Below are positions 4,846 through 10,948 of a DNA stretch of 20,349 nt, piece after piece. The notes under the pieces are model-generated. The model was not told the DNA's origin. It was given only the letters and a program-made list of their open reading frames with translations, and made no database searches. How positions within the stretch are numbered: position 1 is the first letter of the stretch; each line of letters opens with the position of its first letter. This stretch comes from a virus: IMG/VR virus record IMGVR_UViG_3300049491_000532, positions 1 through 20,349 of that record; one strand, given 5' to 3'. The translations under genes and the position numbers were made by a program.

Positions 4846-5070
4846 TCATGGATGCTCTGGCGTTTTAAGAGGGTTCGCAGCCCACAGTATTATTTTGTTA
4901 TTGCCGCGCTCGACTATGGTGGACTCGTAGAGCAGACCTTGAGTTTTCAACCATTGAAGGCTTTCCAGCACATCGATGCGGGACATATTCATCATGGTTT
5001 GCAACTCCCCCGTTGTCTGGGGGCACTCGAGGATGATGCGATGGAGTCGGCCGCACGCTGCGTAGTTCAT
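4846..5070 (-). CDS. Small winged-helix DNA-binding protein
   Basis: This 74-residue leftward gene starts at the ATG at 5070, overlapping the stop of the preceding gene (ATGA). The order CGRLHRIILECPQTTGELQTMMNMSRIDVLESLQWLKTQGLLYE is a typical winged helix: helix, turn, recognition helix, then wing strands (IIVERGNNKIILWAANP-like). It probably acts as a small transcription factor or DNA-binding accessory in the early leftward operon. A longer open frame across the neighbouring gene exists but is an overlap artefact. It is translationally coupled to the larger two-HTH regulator upstream, and the pair may work together. Confidence 0.8.
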   Translation of the reverse strand: MNYAACGRLHRIILECPQTTGELQTMMNMSRIDVLESLQWLKTQGLLYESTIVERGNNKIILWAANPLKTPEHP

Positions 5071-5696
5071 GCCGGCATCCGATTCGAGTTTGCGGCCAAG
5101 GCGTTGTTGATGAGTTGCTGCCGAGCGATTGACCTTCGCGCGCGCGCGTATCGGGCTGCGTACTCGCTCTGTCGGAGCTTCTTCGGCTTGGGCACGTCGT
5201 TGCGGTCCACGGCGATCTCGAAATAGCGGGTGTAGTCGCCAACCTTGGCTTGGCGGTCCCACATGCAGATCCGAACGATGCGGGCTGCTCGAGCCAGGCG
5301 GATCGCCGACAGGCAGGTGGAGCGGGACGAGCCGGAGGCCTCCTGGAGGTCGGCCATGCTGACCGGGTGACTGAACAACAGGTCGACCATCTTGAGGAAG
5401 GCCACCATTTCCGAGCGGACGACGGGGCGGACGCACGATCGGAATACGCGCACGCACTCGGGCATCGGCGCCTCGCCGTCAGGCCCGATCAGCCAGAAAG
5501 CCGCCGGCCTGCCCTTGCACGTTGCCTTGTAGTGGTCGACGTGCACCGCCCGGCCCTGCATCTGGCGCAGCACTTTGCTGATTGTGTTCTCCCTAGAGTC
5601 CAGTTCGGCCGCGATCTGGCCGATGGTCATCGGGATGCGGGCCACGGAGGCTAGAACGCGCACGTAGAGCTGAACGCATCGGAGGTGGGATGCCAT
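5067..5696 (-). CDS. Protein with two predicted helix-turn-helix domains
   Basis: This 209-residue leftward gene starts at the ATG at 5696, overlapping the exonuclease stop (TGATG). Residues 18-60 resemble a winged helix (MTIGQIAAELDSRENTISKVLRQMQ). A second similar unit lies at about 100-140 (LLFSHPVSMADLQEASGSSRSTCLSAIRLARAARIV). The C-terminus is basic (LRQSEYAARYARARRSIARQQ). The duplicated MarR/IclR-like architecture points to a DNA-binding regulator. It sits in the recombination operon of the phage, between the nuclease and the methyltransferase. I do not recognise a named phage regulator. Confidence 0.75.
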   Translation of the reverse strand: MASHLRCVQLYVRVLASVARIPMTIGQIAAELDSRENTISKVLRQMQGRAVHVDHYKATCKGRPAAFWLIGPDGEAPMPECVRVFRSCVRPVVRSEMVAFLKMVDLLFSHPVSMADLQEASGSSRSTCLSAIRLARAARIVRICMWDRQAKVGDYTRYFEIAVDRNDVPKPKKLRQSEYAARYARARRSIARQQLINNALAANSNRMPA

Positions 5697-6388
5697 CAGC
5701 CGAGCACCCGGTGGGCTGCGGCCGGCACGAACGCGGTTGGCGTGTGCGTGCGGTCGAACTCGTCGATGACCTTGGCCATGTACTCGCGGGCCGCGCGAAC
5801 CTTCTGCTCGATCAACGGTTCCACCGAGCGGTCGCGCGTCACCACCCAGGTGGTCAGCCGCAGGTGCTCAGCGATGTGGCTGACGAAGTGCATCGTCTGC
5901 GGCTCGTAGCCGATCAGGCGCTCGGGCGTGTCCAGCAGCGCGTACTGCACATGCCATTCCTCGGCATCCCACAGCATCATGTAGCCGCGCATCTGCCAGA
6001 GGTAGTTATTGTCCTCACAGTCGGACAGCACGAGCGGTAATGTCGCCACCGACCACGAAACCTTGGTGTCGTGACCGATGCGCGCTCCCATGTCGAAGCA
6101 ATCGGCCTCGCCGGTCAGGATGCCGTTGCTACGGCGCTCGGTGTTCTTTGTCAGGCTCAGGCCGCGTACTCGGTTCACCAACTCGATCGCCTCGCCTTCC
6201 AGTTCCAGGCCCTTCTCGAGCTGCTTGCTGCCGATCTCGAAGTCAACGCCGAAGATGGTTTGCGCGGCCAGCGATCGAATGTGCATCTTGGCGCCCACCG
6301 ACAGCACCTCGCCAGCCTTCGCGGCGGCGGCGGTCGGCTCGGTCATGATCTTGCCGAGCGACGAGCACCGGATCAGGATGTCAGGCAT
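5696..6388 (-). CDS. YqaJ-type phage exonuclease (PD-(D/E)xK)
   Basis: This 230-residue protein belongs to the YqaJ-like viral recombinase/exonuclease group, which degrades one strand of broken DNA ends and feeds an annealing protein. The N-terminal IRCSSLGKIMT motif (residues 6-16) is characteristic. E64 and E66 (LELEGEAIEL), GEAD at 93-96 and DTK at 107-109 fit the PD-(D/E)xK active site. NYLWQMRGYMMLW (128-140) is the conserved Q-containing helix. The start at 6388 is preferred because translation from further upstream would add an unnatural leader. It directly follows the ERF gene, the classical two-component recombination pair. Confidence 0.88.
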   Translation of the reverse strand: MPDILIRCSSLGKIMTEPTAAAAKAGEVLSVGAKMHIRSLAAQTIFGVDFEIGSKQLEKGLELEGEAIELVNRVRGLSLTKNTERRSNGILTGEADCFDMGARIGHDTKVSWSVATLPLVLSDCEDNNYLWQMRGYMMLWDAEEWHVQYALLDTPERLIGYEPQTMHFVSHIAEHLRLTTWVVTRDRSVEPLIEQKVRAAREYMAKVIDEFDRTHTPTAFVPAAAHRVLG

Positions 6389-7271
6389 GCGCACCCCTCT
6401 CGTCGGCCACGCGGGCGGCCTTGCGCATGGCGCCGAACTCGGCATTCATCAGTTTCTGGCCCGTCTTGGTAAGAGCCCCCCACCAGTCGGTCAGCGGCTT
6501 GGTTCCCTGCATCGCGGCGGCGCGGCCTTGCTCGCAGAGTTCGTCGAACCGGTTGCCCTCGGCGTCGCTGCTGTCCTCGCCATGGCTCTGCGTGGCGCCG
6601 CGGCGGCGCATGCGACTCTCGTCGTCCTCGCCGCCGGTGGCCGTGCCGGTGATGGCCAGCAGGGACTGGCGCTTGAAGTACGAAGCGGCCGACTGCATTT
6701 CCTGCAATGGGTTCTTGGCGCCTCCGGTATCGGGGGGGCCTTCAAGAGAAAGCGTCTCGGTGTGCCCGTCGCGGTGTTCGAGGTAGCAGGTGACATAGAC
6801 CCACGGCTGGTCGCTCACCACGCCGTCAGTCGTCCAGGCCTTCGCTCCGAACTTCATGTCGTGGCGGAAGCCGAACCCGTGCTTCGACAGGGCTGGCGAC
6901 AGCATCCCGCACACCACGTCGAACTCAGATTGCATGAACTTTGGGCCTTGCCCGCCGTCCTTCTTCTTCTGGTCGACCAACTTTGTCTTCGGCACGACGA
7001 CGTTTTCTCCACGGAAGGCCGCGAAGTCGCGCCGGAACGCCAGCACTGCCTCGCGCTGGCGCTCGCGCTCCTGCGCCTCGCGGTGGCGCTCCTGCATCGC
7101 CATCAGCCGCTCGAGCCGGTCGAGGTCGGTATCGCCGGCCGCCATGGCGATGCGCAGGAGGTCGCCTGGTGTCACGACGGTCGGAACGTCGACCGTCTTC
7201 AGGGCTGGCAGCGCAGCCTCGCGCGGAACAAGGTCCAATTCGCGCACGGCCTCGGTGGTTGCTTGTTGCAT
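6381..7271 (-). CDS. erf: ERF-family single-strand annealing protein
   Basis: This 296-residue leftward gene starts at the ATG at 7271 behind AAGGAAA. Residues 60-95 form a charged helix (MQERHREAQERERQREAVLAFRRDFAAF). The ERF core follows from about 85 to 215: VVPKTKLVDQKK, YLEHRDGHTETLSLEGPPDTGG and MQSAASYFKRQSLLAITG; the last segment is the best-conserved part of ERF proteins. The acidic and basic C-terminus probably binds partners. ERF proteins anneal complementary single strands during phage recombination and genome circularisation. The pairing with the adjacent YqaJ-type nuclease supports the call. The stop lies seven bases inside the nuclease leader. Confidence 0.92.
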   Translation of the reverse strand: MQQATTEAVRELDLVPREAALPALKTVDVPTVVTPGDLLRIAMAAGDTDLDRLERLMAMQERHREAQERERQREAVLAFRRDFAAFRGENVVVPKTKLVDQKKKDGGQGPKFMQSEFDVVCGMLSPALSKHGFGFRHDMKFGAKAWTTDGVVSDQPWVYVTCYLEHRDGHTETLSLEGPPDTGGAKNPLQEMQSAASYFKRQSLLAITGTATGGEDDESRMRRRGATQSHGEDSSDAEGNRFDELCEQGRAAAMQGTKPLTDWWGALTKTGQKLMNAEFGAMRKAARVADERGAHA

Positions 7272-7287
7272 GAGGTTTCCTTGTGGT

Positions 7288-7446
7288 TCAGCGGAACAGC
7301 CAGCGGATCGCACGCACCCACCAAGGCGCCCGGGTGCGGATGACGACGGGACCTGTGATGCCGAGGCAGTTCTCCGGCCACTCGCGGAAGGCGCTGCGCA
7401 TGTCTCTCGGGAATCGGCGCGTCGTCTGGTTGTTTGGAAATGTCAT
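7288..7446 (-). CDS. Small basic hypothetical protein
   Basis: This 52-residue leftward gene starts at the ATG at 7446 with AGAAGG four bases upstream, overlapping the stop of the preceding peptide frame (ATGA). The product is basic and tryptophan-rich near its end (APWWVRAIRWLFR), possibly an amphipathic or membrane-associated helix. The frame is clean and fits the tight operon. It ends 17 bases before the ERF start. No family is recognised. Confidence 0.65.
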   Translation of the reverse strand: MTFPNNQTTRRFPRDMRSAFREWPENCLGITGPVVIRTRAPWWVRAIRWLFR

Positions 7447-7499
7447 GCGCCTTCTCCGGCGGACTTCTCCGCTTCACGCTCGGCCCGGAGCGCGCTCAT
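7443..7499 (-). CDS. Possible 18-residue peptide linking two operon genes
   Basis: The frame MSALRAEREAEKSAGEGA starts in an ATGA overlap with gene 7496-7735 and stops in an ATGA overlap with gene 7288-7446. This double coupling fits the rest of the operon and is its main support. The peptide is charged and helical. It is too short to judge by composition and could simply be a translational bridge. Confidence 0.4.
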   Translation of the reverse strand: MSALRAEREAEKSAGEGA

Positions 7500-7735
7500 G
7501 CGAACATGCTCCGCACGATCGGCCACAGCGTGAAGAACAACCACAGCACGAGGCACGAACTCATGCCCATCAGCAGCATGGCGAGCAGCGCCCAGCAGTT
7601 CACCGTCTCGGGCTGATAGGCCGGCGGCTTGATCGGCGCCGCTGGCGCATCCGGGTAGTCGCCCGTTTCAGACAGCGCCTGCGCGAAGTGCGGCAAGTGC
7701 CACGGCTCGAAGTCGGACAAGAGTTTCTCGGGCAT
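7496..7735 (-). CDS. Small single-pass membrane protein
   Basis: This 79-residue leftward gene starts at the ATG at 7735, six bases after AAGGAG. The first 45 residues are acidic and proline-rich (LSDFEPWHLPHFAQALSE, then PDAPAAPIKPPAYQP). A hydrophobic segment follows (WALLAMLLMGMSSCLVLWLFFTLW-type), most likely one transmembrane helix with a cytoplasmic N-terminus. Early left-operon phages often encode such small membrane proteins of unknown role. A function in superinfection exclusion is possible, but nothing proves it. Confidence 0.78.
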   Translation of the reverse strand: MPEKLLSDFEPWHLPHFAQALSETGDYPDAPAAPIKPPAYQPETVNCWALLAMLLMGMSSCLVLWLFFTLWPIVRSMFA

Positions 7736-7750
7736 GTCGTGCTCCTTCGG

Positions 7751-8131
7751 TCAAACAGATTGCTGATCGCAGCCGCCGAACATGTCAGGCGTTGCCGGGC
7801 ATCGGAACGGAACCGGAGCGCCGGCTGGCATGAACGCCGTGCAGCACGGTTGCCCGGCCTTGTCGATCACCCACTCGGCCACGCCTTCGACCATGAAAGA
7901 GTCGTTCAGGATCTGGCAGTAAAGGCTCGAGTCGGCATCGGCCTGTTCCTGCGTGGCCTCGCCGTTCATCACCTTGTCGCGGGCGCATTCCTCGCACCAC
8001 ATGGCGTGGAAATGCTCGCCCTCGGTGCCGTTGCACGGCTGGTATCTCTCGCCCGGCGTGCGCTCCATGAACTTCACGCGCGGCAACTTCGGCTGCACGA
8101 ACACCGCTACAGGTCCAACAGGCTCTTTCAT
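7751..8131 (-). CDS. Conserved phage hypothetical protein with CxxC motifs
   Basis: This 126-residue leftward gene starts at the ATG at 8131, six bases after GGAG. The central part (RYQPCNGTEGEHFHAMWCEECARDK) with its MWCEEC motif, followed by AEWVIDKAGQPCCTAF, is a layout I recall from uncharacterised proteins in many betaproteobacterial phages. Cysteines in CxxC and CC pairs suggest metal binding. No enzymatic signature is seen. It lies in the early leftward operon between two small membrane proteins. Confidence 0.8.
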   Translation of the reverse strand: MKEPVGPVAVFVQPKLPRVKFMERTPGERYQPCNGTEGEHFHAMWCEECARDKVMNGEATQEQADADSSLYCQILNDSFMVEGVAEWVIDKAGQPCCTAFMPAGAPVPFRCPATPDMFGGCDQQSV

Positions 8132-8143
8132 GCTCAGCTCCAG

Positions 8144-8335
8144 TCAAACGATCGGCGGGACGCGAGGCGCACAGCGCTTGTCGGCGGCGTGCTTCGCGCA
8201 GTGCTTGCTGCCCTCGTACATCGGCGGGGCGAATCCGTAGGGCTCGGCCTGGCTCATGGCAATGCCGGCGGCGAAGCCTCCAACAGCCACGATGGCGACC
8301 ACGAGGTCGCGCAGGGTCAGCGGCAAGTCCGTCAT
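8144..8335 (-). CDS. Small membrane-anchored protein
   Basis: This 63-residue leftward gene starts at the ATG at 8335, overlapping the stop of gene 8332-8565 (ATGA). After a short polar start (MTDLPLTLRD) comes a hydrophobic helix (LVVAIVAVGGFAAGIAM) and a polar tail with two cysteines. It is probably an inner-membrane protein with its C-terminus exposed. Two similar small membrane proteins are adjacent, so they may form a complex. Function unknown. Confidence 0.7.
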   Translation of the reverse strand: MTDLPLTLRDLVVAIVAVGGFAAGIAMSQAEPYGFAPPMYEGSKHCAKHAADKRCAPRVPPIV

Positions 8336-8565
8336 GCCGCGTACCTCAGAGCCGCATAGGCAGCGGCGAGCGCCACGGCGATCCAGCCGGCAACGATGCC
8401 CACGCGGATGATGTTTCCGCTCACCTCGTCGAACACGCTTCCGGTCGGCTTGAGGTGGTCGCCGGTGTCGACGGTTCGCCCGCCGTTGCGCGTCTCGAAA
8501 GTCGGGAGTTCTGCGCTGCACAACTTGCCTTCGCGCAGAGGTGGAGAGCTGAGATTGGTGCTCAT
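8332..8565 (-). CDS. Small C-tail-anchored membrane protein
   Basis: This 77-residue leftward gene starts at the ATG at 8565, overlapping the stop of gene 8562-8732 (ATGA), with GGAGG seven bases upstream. The first 50 residues are polar. Residues 53-75 are hydrophobic (IIRVGIVAGWIAVALAAAYAALR), giving a tail-anchored topology. No family is recognised. A longer open frame through this region is an artefact of overlap with the next gene. Confidence 0.7.
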   Translation of the reverse strand: MSTNLSSPPLREGKLCSAELPTFETRNGGRTVDTGDHLKPTGSVFDEVSGNIIRVGIVAGWIAVALAAAYAALRYAA

Positions 8566-8732
8566 GCGGCACCTCCGGTTGCCTTGCTGGCCATGTGCTT
8601 CGCGACGAACGCGTCGCAGGCCAACTTGTGATACAGGCGCTCGGCGCGGCGCATTACCGTCGCGTTGATGCGCCTTGCGGAGAGCGCGAACATCACGCGG
8701 CGAGCGCGCGAGGCCTTCTCTGCTGCGCTCAT
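8562..8732 (-). CDS. Small basic helical protein
   Basis: This 56-residue leftward gene starts at the ATG at 8732 inside the end of gene 8729-9058 (ATGA) and stops in an ATGA overlap with gene 8332-8565. The product is basic, alanine-rich and helical (AEKASRARRVMFALSARRINATVMRR, then LYHKLACDAFVAKHM). Its charge would suit a nucleic-acid contact, but no motif confirms this. The unbroken chain of overlaps supports it as a real gene. Confidence 0.65.
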   Translation of the reverse strand: MSAAEKASRARRVMFALSARRINATVMRRAERLYHKLACDAFVAKHMASKATGGAA

Positions 8733-9058
8733 GCCAGCGCTCCCATCTCGTCGTCCCAGTCGTCCATCGGGTCGCTGTCGTCGACCTCCGGCCGCGTGTA
8801 GGCGCCTTCGAGCGACAGCCGGCAGTCCGCAAGCGCGCCTTCGAGGGACTCGATGACTTCCGATGTCGAGAACGTTTCCTCGGTAGCCGCGAGTTGCTGC
8901 GCGAAGTCGAGCGCGTCGGTGATCTTGGCGATGAGGTTCACCCAGGTCAGGCGCTCGGTGTCGGCGAAGGCCGGCGAGGTGTGCGTCTGTGCGCAGAACT
9001 TGGCAAGCAGCGCCGGAGACACTTTCGGGTCGGCGGTGAGGAGGTTGAGCATGCTCAT
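8729..9058 (-). CDS. First gene of the leftward early operon, hypothetical
   Basis: This 109-residue leftward gene starts at the ATG at 9058, seven bases after AAAGGAG. It is the first gene behind the PL promoter (9102-9130), the position held by lambda N or its analogues. The product is not N-like: it is acidic and helical, with an acidic end (DDSDPMDDWDDEMGALA). It shows no arginine-rich motif. It may be an early regulator by position, but no family is recognised. A longer frame upstream crosses the operator region and is not used. Confidence 0.75.
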   Translation of the reverse strand: MSMLNLLTADPKVSPALLAKFCAQTHTSPAFADTERLTWVNLIAKITDALDFAQQLAATEETFSTSEVIESLEGALADCRLSLEGAYTRPEVDDSDPMDDWDDEMGALA

Positions 9059-9101
9059 CTTGGGCTCCTTTCGCGCCGCTGAAGTGCGTCGCGTTGGAGC
9101 C

Positions 9102-9140
9102 AATGTACCGAATTCGGAATGACGATGCAACCGAATTCGG
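9102..9140 (-). promoter_or_regulatory. PL promoter with two operators
   Basis: On the minus strand, -35 TTGCAT (9130-9125) and -10 TACATT (9107-9102) are separated by 17 bases. The 10-bp palindrome CCGAATTCGG occurs at 9108-9117, between the promoter elements and touching the -10. It occurs again at 9131-9140, touching the -35 from upstream. The two palindromes start 23 bases apart. The same geometry recurs at PR, which marks these as the repressor/Cro operators of the phage. Confidence 0.88.
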
Positions 9141-9173
9141 TAGGCAAGTATGTAACAGTCCGGCGGCGGGCGC

Positions 9174-9197
9174 AAAAAGGCCCGCTCGCGGCTGGCC
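9174..9197 (-). terminator. Rho-independent terminator of the repressor transcript
   Basis: On the minus strand a GGCC...GGCC stem, extended by GC pairs around a GCGA loop, is followed by TTTTT. It lies downstream of gene 9231-9488 and just before the PL operators, so it keeps the repressor transcript from running into the left operon. A tract of nine G sits at about 9222-9230. Confidence 0.6.
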
Positions 9198-9230
9198 TGC
9201 TTTGGCTTTTGTGGCCGGGGTGGGGGGGGG

Positions 9231-9488
9231 TTAGAACACCGTCTCTTGTGACTCCGTGCGCACGCCTCGCTCAATCTTGGCCCATAGCATGCCCGCCACG
9301 CCAAGTGCGACCACGTTGTTCCGATGCAGTGTCCCGGCCGCGTCGCAGTAGTAGCGCTGCCCGCGGAAGGATGCCCCGAAGACGATTCCGTTCATTCCGC
9401 CGGACTTGGCCGCCTCGAGTAGGCCAGTCAGAACCTCGATTAGCTCGTGGCTTCCTCCTTCCTCCGGGAGGATGTGAACCGGGCTCAT
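9231..9488 (-). CDS. Hypothetical protein in the rex position
   Basis: This 85-residue leftward gene starts at the ATG at 9488, overlapping the repressor stop (ATGA), with AGGGGGT upstream. The order is a helix (LIEVLTGLLEAAKSGGMNGIVF), a short beta unit (FRGQRYYCDAAGTLHRNN) and a final helix. I recall this layout from small uncharacterised phage proteins encoded near repressors. Because it is transcribed with the repressor, it should be made in the lysogen. A lysogenic conversion or exclusion role like lambda rex is possible by position only. Confidence 0.72.
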   Translation of the reverse strand: MSPVHILPEEGGSHELIEVLTGLLEAAKSGGMNGIVFGASFRGQRYYCDAAGTLHRNNVVALGVAGMLWAKIERGVRTESQETVF

Positions 9489-9958
9489 GTTGACCCCCTA
9501 TTCTTTATTTTTGCGGCGCCCTTCGGCTCTGCCGCGATCCGGATGGGGTCTGGGCGCCGGCCCCGCCTGGCTCGGCGCACCGTCTCCTTCAAGGCGGCGA
9601 CATCTGCGTCGACTCCAACATCTGTTGCGGCGAGCTTCAGCGCTGGCACTCTTTGTGCCCAGGCCGCCAGCGGCACAGGAGTCTGAACAGGAACTACGCG
9701 GCGATCAGCATCGATCACGTACATCTCAGCGCCCAACTTGGGAGCCAGCAATTGCCAAGGGTCGACCCCGAACATACCGGCCAGCCGCTCAACGATCTCC
9801 ACTCCGACACTCGTCTTTGCCTCCTTGAGGCGCGTTGACGTAGCGGGTGCGAACTTCGCTTCGCGCGCGAGTTTCGTGAGATTTTCACGCCCATAGCGCG
9901 CGTCCATCAGCGCGCTGATGTTCTCCCACAGGACGGCCTTGGTGTCCGGAACCGGCAT
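9485..9958 (-). CDS. CI-type repressor lacking the S24 cleavage domain
   Basis: This 157-residue leftward gene starts at the ATG at 9958, 27 bases from the nearest operator of PR; the ribosome site is weak. Residues 10-70 form a helix-turn-helix of the XRE/CI type (LTKLAREAKFAPATSTRLKEAKTS, then IVERLAGMFGVDPWQLL). The C-terminal part (residues 75-157) is short, proline- and alanine-rich and then strongly basic. It shows no Ala-Gly cleavage site or Ser/Lys dyad of LexA-type peptidases. It probably binds the CCGAATTCGG operators at PL and PR. Release from lysogeny would then need a mechanism other than RecA-stimulated self-cleavage. Confidence 0.85.
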   Translation of the reverse strand: MPVPDTKAVLWENISALMDARYGRENLTKLAREAKFAPATSTRLKEAKTSVGVEIVERLAGMFGVDPWQLLAPKLGAEMYVIDADRRVVPVQTPVPLAAWAQRVPALKLAATDVGVDADVAALKETVRRARRGRRPDPIRIAAEPKGAAKIKNRGST

Positions 9959-9984
9959 CCCGACACGGTAGTTGAAAGACCCCG

Positions 9985-10023
9985 CCGAATTCGGTAGACA
10001 CACGCAACCGAATTCGGTAGGAT
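9985..10023 (+). promoter_or_regulatory. PR promoter with two operators
   Basis: On the plus strand, -35 TAGACA (9995-10000) and -10 TAGGAT (10018-10023) are separated by 17 bases. The palindrome CCGAATTCGG is present at 9985-9994, touching the -35 from upstream, and at 10008-10017, touching the -10. This is base-for-base the same layout as PL, again with 23 bases between operator starts. A protein bound at either operator would block RNA polymerase. The repressor promoter PRM must overlap this region on the other strand, but I cannot define its elements. Confidence 0.87.
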
Positions 10024-10031
10024 GGCTGCTC

Positions 10032-10247
10032 ATGAGTAGCTCAAACATCACGACAACCGCTGAAGTTCGCGCGGCGCTCGAATCCCTCGGCCACGCGCAG
10101 TTGCAAGAGCTGGCTGAACTGTCAGGGGTCTCATTCACGACGCTGTGGAGCATCCGCTCTGGCGAGCGGAAGAACCCGGGCATCCAGACCGTTGCCGACT
10201 TCATGGCCTGTATCGAGCAGGCGCGCGGCGGCGCCACCACCACATAG
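10032..10247 (+). CDS. Cro-like helix-turn-helix regulator
   Basis: This 71-residue rightward gene is the first on the PR transcript. AEVRAALESLGHAQLQELAELSGVSFTTLWSIRSGERKNPGIQTV (residues 10-55) contains a typical XRE helix-turn-helix, with the recognition helix around SFTTLWSIRSGE. Size, position and divergence from the repressor fit a Cro protein that occupies the same operators to drive lytic growth. The ATG lies only nine bases after the -10 element of PR and no ribosome site precedes it, so the mRNA would be nearly leaderless. Confidence 0.88.
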   Translation: MSSSNITTTAEVRAALESLGHAQLQELAELSGVSFTTLWSIRSGERKNPGIQTVADFMACIEQARGGATTT

Positions 10248-10272
10248 ACCGAGAAGGGCCAGACCCCGTGCG

Positions 10273-10431
10273 TCATCGCCCAGAGCCAGCTCGCAGCGCG
10301 AGGCTTTCCATCTGCCGAGCCGCCGTGAAGCGCATTTCCAGCGCGAGCCGCCTCGCAAGCTGGAGCATGCACCTCACAAGCATGGCTCGCACCGCCTGGT
10401 CGGCCCAGTCCGAATCGGTTTGTCGTTCCAT
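10273..10431 (-). CDS. Small leftward helical protein facing cro
   Basis: This 52-residue minus-strand gene starts at the ATG at 10431, seven bases after AAAGG. The product is helical and amphipathic (ADQAVRAMLVRCMLQLARRLALEMRF, then ARQMESLALR) and has natural composition, unlike the other frames here. It runs toward cro and ends 26 bases from the cro stop, so the two genes converge. Function unknown. A transcript reading on would be antisense to cro. Confidence 0.6.
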   Translation of the reverse strand: MERQTDSDWADQAVRAMLVRCMLQLARRLALEMRFTAARQMESLALRAGSGR

Positions 10432-10441
10432 GGGCAGCCTT

Positions 10442-10540
10442 TCAGGCGTCACGAACTCTCTTGGCGTCGGCGCACAGCCGACGCCATCTCTCCGCTACCA
10501 AGCCGAAGGCCGCAACACCCGGGAAAACGGCCTCGCTCAT
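10442..10540 (-). CDS. Possible small leftward gene upstream of 10273-10431
   Basis: This 32-residue frame starts at the ATG at 10540 (MSEAVFPGVAAFGLVAERW), with GGA seven bases upstream. It ends ten bases before the start of gene 10273-10431. It ends in a basic helix (RWRRLCADAKRVRDA). Spacing suggests a two-gene leftward unit divergent from the ribbon-helix-helix-like gene at 10584. The shortness keeps confidence moderate. Confidence 0.5.
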   Translation of the reverse strand: MSEAVFPGVAAFGLVAERWRRLCADAKRVRDA

Positions 10541-10583
10541 GGCGGTGTCCAAGTGAAATGGCCGAAGAGCCGTTGTGGTGTCT

Positions 10584-10826
10584 ATGGGAACAGCAATGGG
10601 GGACGACCTTTTGGCGGGCGATGACAGAGTTGAACTTCGAACCGAGTACCCGCGCGAGTTCGTCGACGTGCTGGATGCCGTCGTCATCCACCGCAACCGG
10701 AAGCATCCGAACTCGACTTCGCGCACCACCGTACTCACGGAGTTGCTGCGCGATTTCGTCGACGACGTGTCGGGCCTGACCGATACGGTTTATCTGGTCA
10801 AGAGAGGCAAGGGGGTTGATCGATGA
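10584..10826 (+). CDS. Ribbon-helix-helix-like early regulator
   Basis: This rightward gene encodes 80 residues from the ATG at 10584. A second ATG at 10596 has GGAA upstream, so the start is uncertain. VELRTEYPREFVDVLDAVVIHRN (a strand, then helix 1) and STSRTTVLTELLRDFVDDV (helix 2 with the usual SR.TVL pattern) fit an Arc/MetJ-type ribbon-helix-helix. It lies downstream of PR where lambda has cII, so a regulatory role is likely, though it is not CII-like in sequence. The stop overlaps the next gene (ATGA). Confidence 0.7.
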   Translation: MGTAMGDDLLAGDDRVELRTEYPREFVDVLDAVVIHRNRKHPNSTSRTTVLTELLRDFVDDVSGLTDTVYLVKRGKGVDR

Positions 10827-10948
10827 CGACACGCCGAGAGAGTAGGTGTCGCCTGGCGATTCTTCAATCCGGCAGGGTGCCGGTTGAATCGGCCCCCTAC
10901 GGTGAAGCCCCCAGCGCACAGACGACCACGCGGGAGCCCAAGGCATGA
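10823..10948 (+). CDS. Small hypothetical protein
   Basis: This 41-residue rightward gene begins MTTRRESRCRLAILQSG and starts and ends in ATGA overlaps with its neighbours. Those overlaps, and its unbroken frame in a tightly packed operon, are the support. It is basic at the start and polar at the end. No motif is recognised. Confidence 0.6.
   Translation: MTTRRESRCRLAILQSGRVPVESAPYGEAPSAQTTTREPKA

Noticed and set aside
4846-5457. A 203-residue minus-strand frame
   Set aside because: Its first two thirds overlap the two-HTH gene in another frame and have unnatural composition. Only the last 74 residues, starting at 5070, look real.
6078-7343. A 421-residue open frame on the plus strand
   Set aside because: It lies antisense to the YqaJ-type nuclease and ERF genes, both well supported by motifs. 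High GC leaves long open shadow frames.
7283-8359. A 358-residue open frame on the plus strand
   Set aside because: It is antisense to a chain of coupled small leftward genes with good ribosome sites; its composition is arginine- and histidine-rich shadow sequence.
9222-9230. A run of nine G as a phase-variable tract
   Set aside because: It lies after the stop of gene 9231-9488 and before a terminator, so slippage would not change a protein; it may also be a sequencing artefact.
9972-9994. TTGAAA-17-TAGACA as the PR promoter
   Set aside because: Its -10 (TAGACA) is poor. The alternative TAGACA-17-TAGGAT fits better and reproduces the PL operator geometry exactly.
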